Origin: Lachnospiraceae bacterium UBA1760
GTDB taxonomy: Bacteria; Bacillota; Clostridia; Lachnospirales; Lachnospiraceae
Direction: 5' to 3'
Assembly (NCBI GenBank): GCA_002314775.1
Contig: DCHE01000053.1
Coordinates: 1-15,932 of the forward strand
Length of the DNA stretch: 15,932 bases
This document shows, piece by piece, positions 6,679 through 13,727 of the stretch. The notes beneath the pieces were generated by a model that was given only the letters and a program-made list of their open reading frames with translations, was not told the origin of the DNA and ran no database searches. The translations under genes were made by a program, and so were the position numbers. Within the stretch, counting starts at the first letter, position 1. The number at the start of each line of letters is the position of its first letter.

Positions 6679-7059
6679 ATGAAGGAGATAATTTCAACAG
6701 ATAAGGCGCCAGCAGCAATCGGCCCTTATTCACAGGCAGTTAAGGTAGGCAATATGGTGTTTACATCAGGTGTTATTCCAATTGATCCTGAGACCAATAC
6801 ACTTGTTGATGGAGATATCAGAGTTCAGGCTATGCAGGCTCTATCGAATCTTCAGAATCTTGTTGAGGCATCTGGCTCATCTATGGACAAGGTTGTAAAG
6901 ACAGTAGTTTTCATCAAGGATATGAACGACTTTGGTGCGGTAAATGAGATTTATGCAACATTCTTTACAGACAGCTATCCTGCACGTTCCTGCGTGGAGG
7001 TTGCAAGACTTCCTAAGGATGTTCTTATTGAGATTGAGTGTATCTGCATTACAGAATAA
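6679..7059 (+). CDS. ridA: RidA family imine/enamine deaminase
   Basis: Hydrolyses reactive enamine/imine intermediates such as 2-aminoacrylate, made by PLP enzymes like serine/threonine dehydratase, to the keto acid plus ammonia. It works as a soluble trimer. At 126 residues it has the usual length and all family blocks: APAAIGPYSQAV near the start, FTSGVIPIDP, and the closing ARSCVEVARLPKDVLIEIECI. Arg103, which holds the substrate carboxylate, and Glu118/Glu120 are kept, pointing to an active deaminase. AAAGGAGA stands about ten bases upstream of the ATG. It ends just before a strong terminator shared with the converging pyrG. Confidence 0.95.
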   Translation: MKEIISTDKAPAAIGPYSQAVKVGNMVFTSGVIPIDPETNTLVDGDIRVQAMQALSNLQNLVEASGSSMDKVVKTVVFIKDMNDFGAVNEIYATFFTDSYPARSCVEVARLPKDVLIEIECICITE

Positions 7060-7082
7060 AATAGGGACTTTATAATAGTCAG

Positions 7083-7131
7083 AAAACAAGACCACAAGTA
7101 ATGATTTGCTTACTTGTGATCTTGTTTTTTT
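7083..7131. terminator. Rho-independent terminator between ridA and pyrG (likely bidirectional)
   Basis: CACAAGTAA (7093-7101) pairs with TTACTTGTG (7110-7118), extended past one mismatch by ACAAGA/TCTTGT, then seven T's on the plus strand. On the minus strand, the direction of pyrG, the same stem is followed by TTTTC, a weaker tail. Confidence 0.9.
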
Positions 7132-7181
7132 GATTTCTATATTAATCGTTATATGTTTTAGCGGATTTTATATCCCTTTGA

Positions 7182-8789
7182 TTATGCTTCCTGCTTCTTG
7201 ATAGATGCTTCGATAAAGCCCTTGAAAAGCGGGTGAGCCTTGTTTGGTCTTGATTTAAATTCGGGATGTGCCTGCGTTCCTACAAACCATGGGTGTGAAG
7301 GAATCTCGATCATCTCGACTATATGGTTATCTGGAGAAAGACCGGAAAGCTTCATGCCACCTTCCTCGAGTCTTGCACGATACTCGTTGTTAACCTCGTA
7401 TCTGTGTCTGTGTCTTTCTGTGATGTCCTCTGTGCCATAAAGCTTGTAGGCAAGAGAATCAGCCTTGAGCTTACAAGGATAAGAACCAAGACGAAGAGTT
7501 CCACCTAAATCAGTGATGCTATGCTGGTCTGGCATGATGTGAATTACAGGATGTGTTGAAAGAGGATTGAACTCTGAGCTGTGAGCATCCTCGTAGCCAA
7601 GCACATTTCTTGCGAATTCTACTATTGTAAGCTGCATACCGAGACATAAGCCAAGGTATGGAACCTTGTTCTCTCGAGCATAGCGAATAGAGGTTATCAT
7701 TCCCTCTATTGCTCGGTCGCCAAAGCCTCCTGGAACAATAATTCCTGAAACATCACCGAGAATTTCTGAGACATTTTCAGGGGTAACAAGCTCTGAATCG
7801 ACCCATTTTATCTCGACTTCGGCTTTGTTTGCCACGGCACCATGCTTTAAAGATTCAACTACGGAAATGTATGCGTCGTGAAGTGAAACATATTTGCCGA
7901 CAAGAGCAACCTTAACCTTCTTCTCAGGATGCTTCCAGTTATCTATCATCTGAATCCAGTCGGTGAGGTCTGGCTCAGGGCAAGGAACGTCCATGCATTC
8001 GCATACAACATTTGCAAGCTTTTCCTTTTCCATGGCAAGTGGAACCTCATACAATACATCCACATCCAGATTCTGGATTACACAGTTGCTAGGAACGTTA
8101 CAGAAGAGTGCGATTTTGTCCTTCAGTCCCTGCTCAAGAGGATAGTCTGAACGGCAAACTAAAATGTCTGGCTGAATACCCATAGACTGAAGGTTTTTAA
8201 CAGAGGCCTGAGTAGGCTTTGTCTTTAGTTCTCCAGAAGCCTTTAGATAAGGGATTAGGGTAACGTGAATCATGATGCAGTTCTTGTTGCCAACCTCGTG
8301 CTGGAACTGACGAATTGCCTCGAGAAATGGCTGACTCTCGATATCACCAACGGTACCGCCAACCTCTATGATTGCAAACTCTGTCTCCTTAGAATCGTCA
8401 CCTTTATAAAAACGGCTTTTGATTTCATTTGTAACATGTGGAACCACCTGGACGGTATGTCCGCCGAAATCACCGTGTCTTTCCTTTGTAAGTATGCTCC
8501 AGTAAACCTTTCCGGTTGTTACGTTAGAGCCCTTGTTCAGATTTTCGTCGATGAAACGCTCATAATGACCAAGGTCAAGATCCGTTTCGGCACCATCATC
8601 AGTTACAAATACCTCTCCGTGCTGAATTGGATTCATGGTTCCTGGGTCCATGTTTATATATGGATCAAACTTTTGACTGGTTACTTTGTAGCCTCTGGCT
8701 TTAAGAAGTCTTCCGAGTGATGCGGCAGTGATGCCTTTGCCCAGACCAGAAACAACACCTCCTGTTACGAATACATATTTTACTGACAT
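7182..8789 (-). CDS. pyrG: CTP synthase
   Basis: Converts UTP to CTP with ATP and glutamine, the last step of de novo pyrimidine nucleotide synthesis; a cytoplasmic tetramer. It has 535 residues, normal for the family. The N-terminal amidoligase domain starts VKYVFVTGGVVSGLGKGI with the P-loop Lys18, followed by KFDPYINMDPGTMNP and HYERF. The glutamine amidotransferase domain has the nucleophile Cys382 in GLCLGMQ, and the His-Glu pair in AHPEF near the end. The start is ATG 8789, seven bases after AAGGAGGGC. The frame is open to a TTG at 8822, which would lie ahead of that ribosome binding site and is rejected. The leader is short (about 50 bases) with no attenuator hairpin. The expected start site is not a GGG run, so the Bacillus-type reiterative-transcription control of pyrG is not visible. 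Confidence 0.97.
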   Translation of the reverse strand: MSVKYVFVTGGVVSGLGKGITAASLGRLLKARGYKVTSQKFDPYINMDPGTMNPIQHGEVFVTDDGAETDLDLGHYERFIDENLNKGSNVTTGKVYWSILTKERHGDFGGHTVQVVPHVTNEIKSRFYKGDDSKETEFAIIEVGGTVGDIESQPFLEAIRQFQHEVGNKNCIMIHVTLIPYLKASGELKTKPTQASVKNLQSMGIQPDILVCRSDYPLEQGLKDKIALFCNVPSNCVIQNLDVDVLYEVPLAMEKEKLANVVCECMDVPCPEPDLTDWIQMIDNWKHPEKKVKVALVGKYVSLHDAYISVVESLKHGAVANKAEVEIKWVDSELVTPENVSEILGDVSGIIVPGGFGDRAIEGMITSIRYARENKVPYLGLCLGMQLTIVEFARNVLGYEDAHSSEFNPLSTHPVIHIMPDQHSITDLGGTLRLGSYPCKLKADSLAYKLYGTEDITERHRHRYEVNNEYRARLEEGGMKLSGLSPDNHIVEMIEIPSHPWFVGTQAHPEFKSRPNKAHPLFKGFIEASIKKQEA

Positions 8790-8846
8790 ACCATATGCCC
8801 TCCTTATAAATAAAAGTGACAACCTTAAAAAACAAATACTGTCAAT

Positions 8847-8875
8847 ATTATAAACAAAGCAAAAAATAAGTTCAA
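8847..8875 (-). promoter_or_regulatory. Promoter of pyrG
   Basis: On the minus strand TTGAAC (plus 8870-8875) and TATAAT (plus 8847-8852) with a 17-base spacer. It gives a leader of about 50 bases. Confidence 0.85.
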
Positions 8876-9384
8876 TTTACAAAATAAAGTCTTTTTTAAA
8901 GAGCACTTTAATATGTTTCGTAAAAATGTCGACTTGTGAAAATGAAAACAAAATAACAAGCAGGAGTGCTGCACCGGATCAGGCTAGTAAACAGAGATAT
9001 AAAACTTTTGATTTTTTAGAAGGTAATATCAAAAACTTAATATAATAGACGAAATACAGATAATTATACTTTAAATAGTAAAAATGTCTGTACGAAATAT
9101 TAATAATATCATTTTCTTGTCAGAAATGTACAAAAAATATTGAAAAAGTGTTACAAATAGTATATATTTTAAGTAGTTGGGTTTTGAAGGTTTATTGCCT
9201 ATTGTTCAACTATTGTACGATATGATTCCAGAATAGTTAAATATCATACAAATTATCGATATATTATTTAATCGGGATATTGTACAATGAAATCGTCGAC
9301 AAGGTAAGAGATTGAAAAACAAAAGATAATTTAATTTGTAAATTTTATCCAGCAAAACATAAGAAAACAGGAGGAGTTTTAAAA
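8876..9384. other. Long AT-rich intergenic region between pyrG and the SPFH operon
   Basis: About 500 bases without a convincing gene on either strand. It holds a slightly GC-richer island (about 8960-8995), a possible hairpin TTTTGAT/ATCAAAA (within 9006-9035), a free TATAAT at 9041-9046, a candidate promoter at 9140-9168, and four TGTAC sites (9089, 9127, 9214, 9281), the last in the perfect palindrome ATTGTACAAT (9279-9288). I read it as a large regulatory region for the SPFH operon; a small RNA cannot be excluded. Confidence 0.5.
9140..9168 (+). promoter_or_regulatory. Candidate promoter of the SPFH operon
   Basis: TTGAAA (9140-9145) and TATATT (9163-9168) with a 17-base spacer. It would leave a leader of about 210 bases, which is long, so a start site nearer the gene is also possible. 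Confidence 0.4.
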
Positions 9385-10758
9385 ATGGGATTAATTAAAG
9401 CAATTTTAGGTGCAGCTGGCGGAACAATGGCAGATCAGTGGAAGGAGTTCTTCTATTGTGAGGCACTTGACAAGAACGTAATGATGGTTAAAGGTAAGCA
9501 CAGAACATCAAACAGATCTTCTAACACAAAGGGTAATGACAATATTATCTCTAACGGATCTGTAGTTGCAGTAGCTGATGGACAGTGTATGATCATCGTT
9601 GAGCAGGGCAAGGTTGTTGAGCTTTGTGCTGAGCCAGGTGAGTTCGTTTACGATACTTCAACAGAGCCAAGTATATTCACAGGTGGTCTTGGTAAGGGTA
9701 TCTTAAACACATTTAAGACAATTGGTAAGAGATTTACATACGGTGGAGACACAGGTAAGGATCAGAGAGTTTACTACTTCAACACAAAGGAATTACTTGA
9801 CAATAAGTTTGGTACACCAAATCCAATTCCTTTCAGAGTGCTTGACAGAAATATCGGACTTGATATCGATGTTTCAGTTCGTTGCTCAGGTGTTTACTCA
9901 TACAAGATTGCTGACCCTATCCTTTTCTACACAAATGTTTGTGGTAATGTAGAAAAAGAGTATGACAGATCAGAGCTTGAGCCACAGCTTAAGACAGAGT
10001 TCATCAGTGCTCTTCAGCCATCATTTGCAAAGATTTCAGAGCTCGGTGTTAGACCTTCAGCTCTTCCAGGATATTCAGAGCAGCTTTCAGAGGCTATGAA
10101 CGAGGCACTTTCAAAGAAGTGGGGCGAGCTTAGAGGACTTCAGGTAGTTTCTATCGCACTTAATCCAATCACTCTTCCAGAAGAGGATGCAGAGATGATT
10201 AAGCAGGCTCAGAGAGCAGCTATCAACAGAGATCCAAGCATGGCAGCAGCTACACTTGTTGGCGCTCAGGCAAATGCTATGCAGGCAGCAGCTAACAATC
10301 CAAACGGAGCTATGATGGGCTTCATGGGTATGGGTATGGCTCAGCAGGCAGGCGGAATGAACGCAGCAAGCCTCTTCCAGATGGCTCAGCAGAATCAGAT
10401 GCAGCAGCAGCCACAGATGCAGCCACAGATGCAGCAGCCACAGCAGGCAGCACCTGCTCCAGCAGCAGCTCCAGCAGCTGATTCATGGACATGCTCATGT
10501 GGACACGTAAATACAGGTAAGTTCTGTATGGAGTGTGGCGGACAGAAGCCAGCACCAGCACCTGCAGCAGATGGATGGACATGCTCATGTGGACATGTTA
10601 ACACAGGTAAGTTCTGTATGGAATGTGGAGCTAAGAAGCCAGCTGGCGCACCTCTTTACAAGTGCGATAAGTGTGGATGGGTTCCAGAGGATCCTACAAA
10701 TCCTCCAAAATTCTGCCCAGAGTGTGGAGATACATTCGACGATAACGACATTCAGTAA
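9385..10758 (+). CDS. SPFH (band 7) protein with three C-terminal zinc ribbons, YdjI-like
   Basis: Membrane-associated scaffold protein of the SPFH superfamily, 457 residues, resembling Bacillus subtilis YdjI, which is needed with YdjG and YdjH to place PspA at the membrane. The N-terminal part, MGLIKAILGAAGGTMADQWKEFF, is the family's usual entry. The SPFH domain covers about 45-290 and ends in the helical stretch AEMIKQAQRAAINRDPSMA. A Met/Gln/Pro/Ala-rich linker follows (about 290-365). Then come two near-identical short zinc ribbons (Cys370, 372, 381, 384 and Cys400, 402, 411, 414) and a rubredoxin-like ribbon (Cys427, 430, 444, 447). There is no signal peptide or membrane helix. AGGAGGAG precedes the ATG. 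It heads an operon with the next two genes, the zinc-ribbon membrane protein and the TPM protein. Confidence 0.87.
   Translation: MGLIKAILGAAGGTMADQWKEFFYCEALDKNVMMVKGKHRTSNRSSNTKGNDNIISNGSVVAVADGQCMIIVEQGKVVELCAEPGEFVYDTSTEPSIFTGGLGKGILNTFKTIGKRFTYGGDTGKDQRVYYFNTKELLDNKFGTPNPIPFRVLDRNIGLDIDVSVRCSGVYSYKIADPILFYTNVCGNVEKEYDRSELEPQLKTEFISALQPSFAKISELGVRPSALPGYSEQLSEAMNEALSKKWGELRGLQVVSIALNPITLPEEDAEMIKQAQRAAINRDPSMAAATLVGAQANAMQAAANNPNGAMMGFMGMGMAQQAGGMNAASLFQMAQQNQMQQQPQMQPQMQQPQQAAPAPAAAPAADSWTCSCGHVNTGKFCMECGGQKPAPAPAADGWTCSCGHVNTGKFCMECGAKKPAGAPLYKCDKCGWVPEDPTNPPKFCPECGDTFDDNDIQ
10486..10652 (+). repeat. Tandem 90-base repeat encoding duplicated zinc ribbons
   Basis: Unit 1 runs 10486-10575 and unit 2 starts at 10576, each beginning at a Trp codon (residues 368 and 398). 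Over the first 18 codons the encoded residues are identical, while five codons differ, all at the third base. The similarity fades after about 70 bases. Confidence 0.85.
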
Positions 10759-10782
10759 TTGAAATTGTTTAAATAATCATAA

Positions 10783-10812
10783 GTATGCAGGTGCGTAGCC
10801 GTGCCTGCATAC
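10783..10812 (+). terminator. Intercistronic hairpin, partial terminator or processing site
   Basis: GTATGCAGG (10783-10791) and CCTGCATAC (10804-10812) form a perfect nine-base stem with a 12-base loop, followed by GTTTTATG. The T-tract is short, so partial readthrough into the next gene is likely. Confidence 0.6.
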
Positions 10813-10870
10813 GTTTTATGTAAATATATGACATCGTTGATTAGGCAAAATGTGAAGGAGGAAGAAAAAA

Positions 10871-11956
10871 GTGAGTGAGAATTTACATGAATATAAATGT
10901 AAAGTCTGCGGTGGAACTCTTGAGTTCGACAGTGCTCTGCAGAAGATGAAGTGTCCTTACTGTGATTCACAGTTTGAGATGGCTGAGTTCCAGAGCGTGG
11001 ATGCAGGTCTTGATCAGGAGGCTACTGGCGGAGCTGACTGGCAGATGGGCGGATATGGATGGTCCGAGGGCGAGACAAATGGTATGATGGAGTATACCTG
11101 TAAGTCCTGCGGCGGTCAGATTGTAGGTGATCAGAATACTGGTGCTACAAGCTGTCCATATTGTGGAAATCAGGTAGTAATGATGGGACAGTTCTCAGGT
11201 GCGTTAAGACCTGAGGTTATCATTCCATTTAAGCTTGACAAGAAGGCTGCAAAGGCAAAGCTTCAGCAGCATTTACAGGGCAAGCATTTCTTGCCAAAGG
11301 CATTTACAGATGATAATCATATTGATGAGATTAAGGGTATCTATGTACCATACTGGTTATTTGACACAGAGGTAAATGCTAATATCAATTACCGTGCAAC
11401 AAAGGTTAGAACCTGGACATCAGGCGGATACAAGTATACTGAGACAAGCTTCTTCAATATTCAGAGAGATGGTGGAATCGGCTTTGACAAGATTCCTGCA
11501 GATGGTTCTTCTAAGATGGATGATGAGCTTATGCAGTCAATCGAGCCATTTAACTATAAGGAGGCTATGCCTTTCCAGACAGCATATATGGCTGGATATC
11601 TTGCCGATAAGTACGATGTTACTGCTGATGATGTAAGACCTATAATTGATGCACGAGTTAAGAAGAGTGTTGAGGATAATTTCAGACAGACAGTTCAGGG
11701 ATATACAACAGTTGATGTTAACTCAAGTGTTATTATGAAGAAAACTGGAAATGTTCACTATGCTCTCTACCCAATCTGGCTTCTTAATACAAGCTGGGAG
11801 GGCAAGAAGTATACCTTTGCGATGAATGGTCAGACTGGTAAGTTCGTCGGTGACCTTCCATGCGATAAGAAGGCATTCTGGAGATGCTTCCGACTTATAT
11901 CACTTGGAATAAGTGCAGCTGGTATTTTAGTAAATCTTTTGTTTAGTCTATTCTAA
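10871..11956 (+). CDS. Double zinc-ribbon protein with C-terminal membrane helix, YdjG-like
   Basis: A 361-residue protein with two N-terminal CxxC zinc ribbons, Cys10/13/28/31 and Cys77/80/95/98, the second of the pattern YTCKSCGG and SCPYCG. A long middle domain (about 110-330, with GIYVPYWLFD and HYALYPIWLLN) follows, and one hydrophobic C-terminal helix (about 340-361) that would anchor it in the membrane. This resembles B. subtilis YdjG, which works with the SPFH protein YdjI and the TPM protein YdjH, matching the neighbours here. The start is GTG 10871 with GGAGG nine bases upstream. The gap from the previous gene holds a nine-base hairpin but no obvious new promoter; the next gene follows after 15 bases. 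The biochemical role of the middle domain is not known. Confidence 0.82.
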   Translation: MSENLHEYKCKVCGGTLEFDSALQKMKCPYCDSQFEMAEFQSVDAGLDQEATGGADWQMGGYGWSEGETNGMMEYTCKSCGGQIVGDQNTGATSCPYCGNQVVMMGQFSGALRPEVIIPFKLDKKAAKAKLQQHLQGKHFLPKAFTDDNHIDEIKGIYVPYWLFDTEVNANINYRATKVRTWTSGGYKYTETSFFNIQRDGGIGFDKIPADGSSKMDDELMQSIEPFNYKEAMPFQTAYMAGYLADKYDVTADDVRPIIDARVKKSVEDNFRQTVQGYTTVDVNSSVIMKKTGNVHYALYPIWLLNTSWEGKKYTFAMNGQTGKFVGDLPCDKKAFWRCFRLISLGISAAGILVNLLFSLF

Positions 11957-11971
11957 GGGGGGTAAGGTAAT

Positions 11972-12724
11972 ATGAAAAAGAGATTATATTCATTTTTAAT
12001 GTTTGCCATTATCCTTACCTTTGGATGTATGGCAGCATTTGCTACAAAGAATGAGGCGCTTGTGCTTGATTATCAGGGGATTTTCTCTGATTCGGAGGCT
12101 ACCGAGATTAACCAGAAGCTTATCGAAATCTCAGATAAGTATGAGATGTCATTCGTGTTTATGACAATGGCTGATGTACATGATGAATACACAGCAAAGA
12201 ATGCAGCAGCTGACGCGTATGATTATGGCGGATATGAGACAGACGGTGTAATTCTTCTTATCAGTAAGAATGGTGGCCAGGGAGAAAACTATATCTATGC
12301 AGTTTGCTCTGGTACAGCTATGAATAAGTTTACAAATTTCAATGGTTTGAAGGAAGACCTGGCTGATTATGTTATAAGTGGTGATATAGTAGGTGCAGCT
12401 AATAAGTATATCGATATTATGAATGATACATTCGGTTTTAACACTGGAAAGTTTATTTTTAGATCATTAGTTATCGTTGCAGTTGCTATGCTTATAGCTA
12501 TTATCATCTGCGGTTCAATGGCAAGCGGACTCAAGTCTGTTCATAAGAAGACAGAGGCTGGAACCTACGTTATTCCTGGAAGTATGCAGCTTACAAACAG
12601 ATGGGATAATTTCGTAACTAAGAAAACTACCAAGGTTAAGATTGAGACTAATTCTGGTGGCGGCGGAAGCAGCTTCACAGGTTCATCAGGAACAAGCCAC
12701 ACTGGCGGTGGTGGAGCAGTTTAA
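11972..12724 (+). CDS. TPM-domain membrane protein, YdjH-like
   Basis: A 250-residue envelope protein. A signal peptide or anchor spans about 1-24 (KKRLYSFLMFAIILTFGCMAAF, likely cut after AFA). It is followed by a TPM domain (about 28-150) with LDYQGIFSDSEATEINQKL, the family's opening block, and GVILLISKNG. A membrane helix lies at about 159-184, then a basic cytoplasmic stretch, and the tail ends in a Gly/Ser-rich segment (GGGGSSFTG, HTGGGG) typical of TPM/YgcG-type proteins. The start has a GGGGGG/AAGG ribosome binding site. It is the last gene of the operon with the SPFH and zinc-ribbon proteins and matches B. subtilis YdjH. TPM domains occur in thylakoid assembly factors and in proteins with reported phosphatase activity; what it does here is not known. 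Confidence 0.85.
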   Translation: MKKRLYSFLMFAIILTFGCMAAFATKNEALVLDYQGIFSDSEATEINQKLIEISDKYEMSFVFMTMADVHDEYTAKNAAADAYDYGGYETDGVILLISKNGGQGENYIYAVCSGTAMNKFTNFNGLKEDLADYVISGDIVGAANKYIDIMNDTFGFNTGKFIFRSLVIVAVAMLIAIIICGSMASGLKSVHKKTEAGTYVIPGSMQLTNRWDNFVTKKTTKVKIETNSGGGGSSFTGSSGTSHTGGGGAV

Positions 12725-12740
12725 TTCACCTGTATATAAT

Positions 12741-12795
12741 AACGAGATGTTTAGAGAAGATGATATCAGAACTCTTTACATCTCGTTTTATTTTA
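12741..12795 (+). terminator. Rho-independent terminator of the SPFH operon
   Basis: AACGAGATGT (12741-12750) pairs with ACATCTCGTT (12778-12787), continued by AGAG/CTCT across a symmetric TT/TT loop, and followed by TTATTTTAT. The promoter of the next transcript begins right behind it. Confidence 0.87.
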
Positions 12796-12797
12796 TC

Positions 12798-12826
12798 TTG
12801 CCAATGGATATCATCTATGATATATT
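12798..12826 (+). promoter_or_regulatory. Promoter of the mntP riboswitch transcript, with palindrome in the spacer
   Basis: TTGCCA (12798-12803) and TATATT (12821-12826), 17-base spacer. The perfect inverted repeat ATATCAT-ct-ATGATAT (12808-12823) fills the spacer and overlaps the -10 box, so a repressor could block this promoter in addition to the riboswitch. The predicted start site, near 12833, falls just at the first strand of the aptamer. Confidence 0.75.
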
Positions 12827-12830
12827 AAAC

Positions 12831-12979
12831 CTACTCTGAGGGAGTAATCGGCTTCGAATATGCGAAGTGATAAATCAACATACTGATTTTTATAATCTGG
12901 TTTATCTTAATTGATGAGACTCGTGTATAGCATATACTATACGTGCGTCTAGTTGCAGGTATAGTATATACCTGCTTTT
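12831..12979 (+). ncRNA. yybP-ykoY manganese riboswitch with terminator/antiterminator
   Basis: Mn2+-sensing leader RNA of mntP. The aptamer (about 12831-12924) shows the conserved GGGAGTA near its 5' end, a CTTCG/CGAAG hairpin, then the hallmark AATCAACATACTGA and a closing GAGACTC, as in the yybP-ykoY family; the downstream gene is the family's classic target. The expression platform is readable. The terminator GCAGGTATA/TATACCTGC (12955-12975, loop GTA) is followed by TTTTATTTT. An antiterminator ATATACTATAC (12932-12942) pairs perfectly with GTATAGTATAT (12959-12969). An upstream hairpin GTATAG/CTATAC (12925-12942, extendable to 12922-12945) competes with the antiterminator. The expected logic is Mn2+ on. 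Confidence 0.9.
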
Positions 12980-13100
12980 ATTTTGCCGGGATGGTCAGCC
13001 TTTGGGCAGTAGGAAGCCACGTAGTGGGCGCGTGGTACAATCTACAAAATGCGGCAGGACACTGTTCTTGGCCCCACATATTATACTTGGGAGGAAGAAA
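12980..13100 (+). other. GC-rich untranslated leader between the riboswitch terminator and mntP
   Basis: About 120 bases. The stretch 12984-13075 is roughly 59% G+C by hand count, far above its surroundings, and contains small hairpins such as CCAC-gta-GTGG and CCACG/CGTGG around 13018-13036. It is in frame with mntP from a TTG at 13002, but the clear GGGAGGAAG ribosome binding site at about 13090 places translation start at 13101. I see no gene in it; it may be a further structured RNA element. Confidence 0.5.
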
Positions 13101-13667
13101 ATGAGTATATTAAGCTTATTTATTTTAGCAGTAGGATTATCTATGGATGCATTTGCAGTTTCTATGTGTAAGGGACTTGCGATGCAAAAAATCAAGCTCA
13201 AGCATTGCGTTATCTGCGGTGTCTGGTTCGGAGGTTTCCAGGCACTTATGCCACTTATCGGATATTTGCTTGGAAGGAATTTTAGAAGCTATATCACAAA
13301 GTTTGATCACTGGATAGCATTCGTGCTTCTTGGCTTTATCGGTGGAAATATGGTAAGGGAAGCACTTTCTAAGGATGAAGAGGATGAGGATGATGCATCG
13401 CTTGATGTAAAGACTATGTTCCTTATGGCTGTTGCTACATCTATTGATGCTCTCGCTGTTGGAGTAAACTTTGCATTTCTCCCAGATACAAATATTTGGG
13501 CAGCGGTTTCATTTATTGGTGTTATCACATTTACACTGTCTTGCTTTGGTGTGAAGATTGGTAGTATATTTGGAACAAAATTCAAGTCAAAGGCGGAGAT
13601 ATTTGGAGGTGTAATTCTTATACTTCTCGGTATAAAGATTCTTCTTGAGCATCTTGGATATCTGTAA
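13101..13667 (+). CDS. mntP: Manganese efflux pump MntP
   Basis: Inner-membrane exporter that removes excess Mn2+ from the cell, 188 residues, six membrane helices in two three-helix repeats. Each repeat starts with the family's metal-site block: LSMDAFAVSMCKG near residue 14 and TSIDALAVGVNFAF near residue 117, with the paired acidic residues in the membrane. The loop between the repeats is acidic (KDEEDEDDAS), as usual. The start ATG 13101 follows GGGAGGAAG; in-frame upstream codons belong to the leader RNA. A manganese riboswitch directly upstream confirms the role. No terminator is seen after the stop, so the ABC-F gene 60 bases downstream may be cotranscribed. Confidence 0.96.
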   Translation: MSILSLFILAVGLSMDAFAVSMCKGLAMQKIKLKHCVICGVWFGGFQALMPLIGYLLGRNFRSYITKFDHWIAFVLLGFIGGNMVREALSKDEEDEDDASLDVKTMFLMAVATSIDALAVGVNFAFLPDTNIWAAVSFIGVITFTLSCFGVKIGSIFGTKFKSKAEIFGGVILILLGIKILLEHLGYL

Positions 13668-13727
13668 ATGGACTGCATAAGGTTTGATTTAGATATTAGT
13701 ATATAAACGAAAGGCGGACGGTTCCTT

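Noticed and set aside
8265..8720. Plus-strand frame of 151 codons inside pyrG
   Set aside because: Antisense to a strongly conserved enzyme gene, no ribosome binding site, no recognisable motif.
8790..8822. TTG start giving pyrG 11 extra residues
   Set aside because: The strong AAGGAGGGC ribosome binding site lies inside this extension and is placed for the ATG at 8789, which gives the standard CTP synthase N-terminus.
8823..8846. Attenuator or GGG-run control in the pyrG leader
   Set aside because: The leader is about 50 bases with no hairpin plus T-run and no G-run at the expected start site.
10322..10588. Minus-strand frames opposite the SPFH linker and zinc ribbons
   Set aside because: Low-complexity antisense of the Gln/Ala-rich linker; no start signal and no family.
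13002..13100. Extended N-terminus of mntP from a TTG
   Set aside because: The encoded residues are not part of any MntP, GGGAGGAAG stands before ATG 13101, and the stretch is leader RNA.
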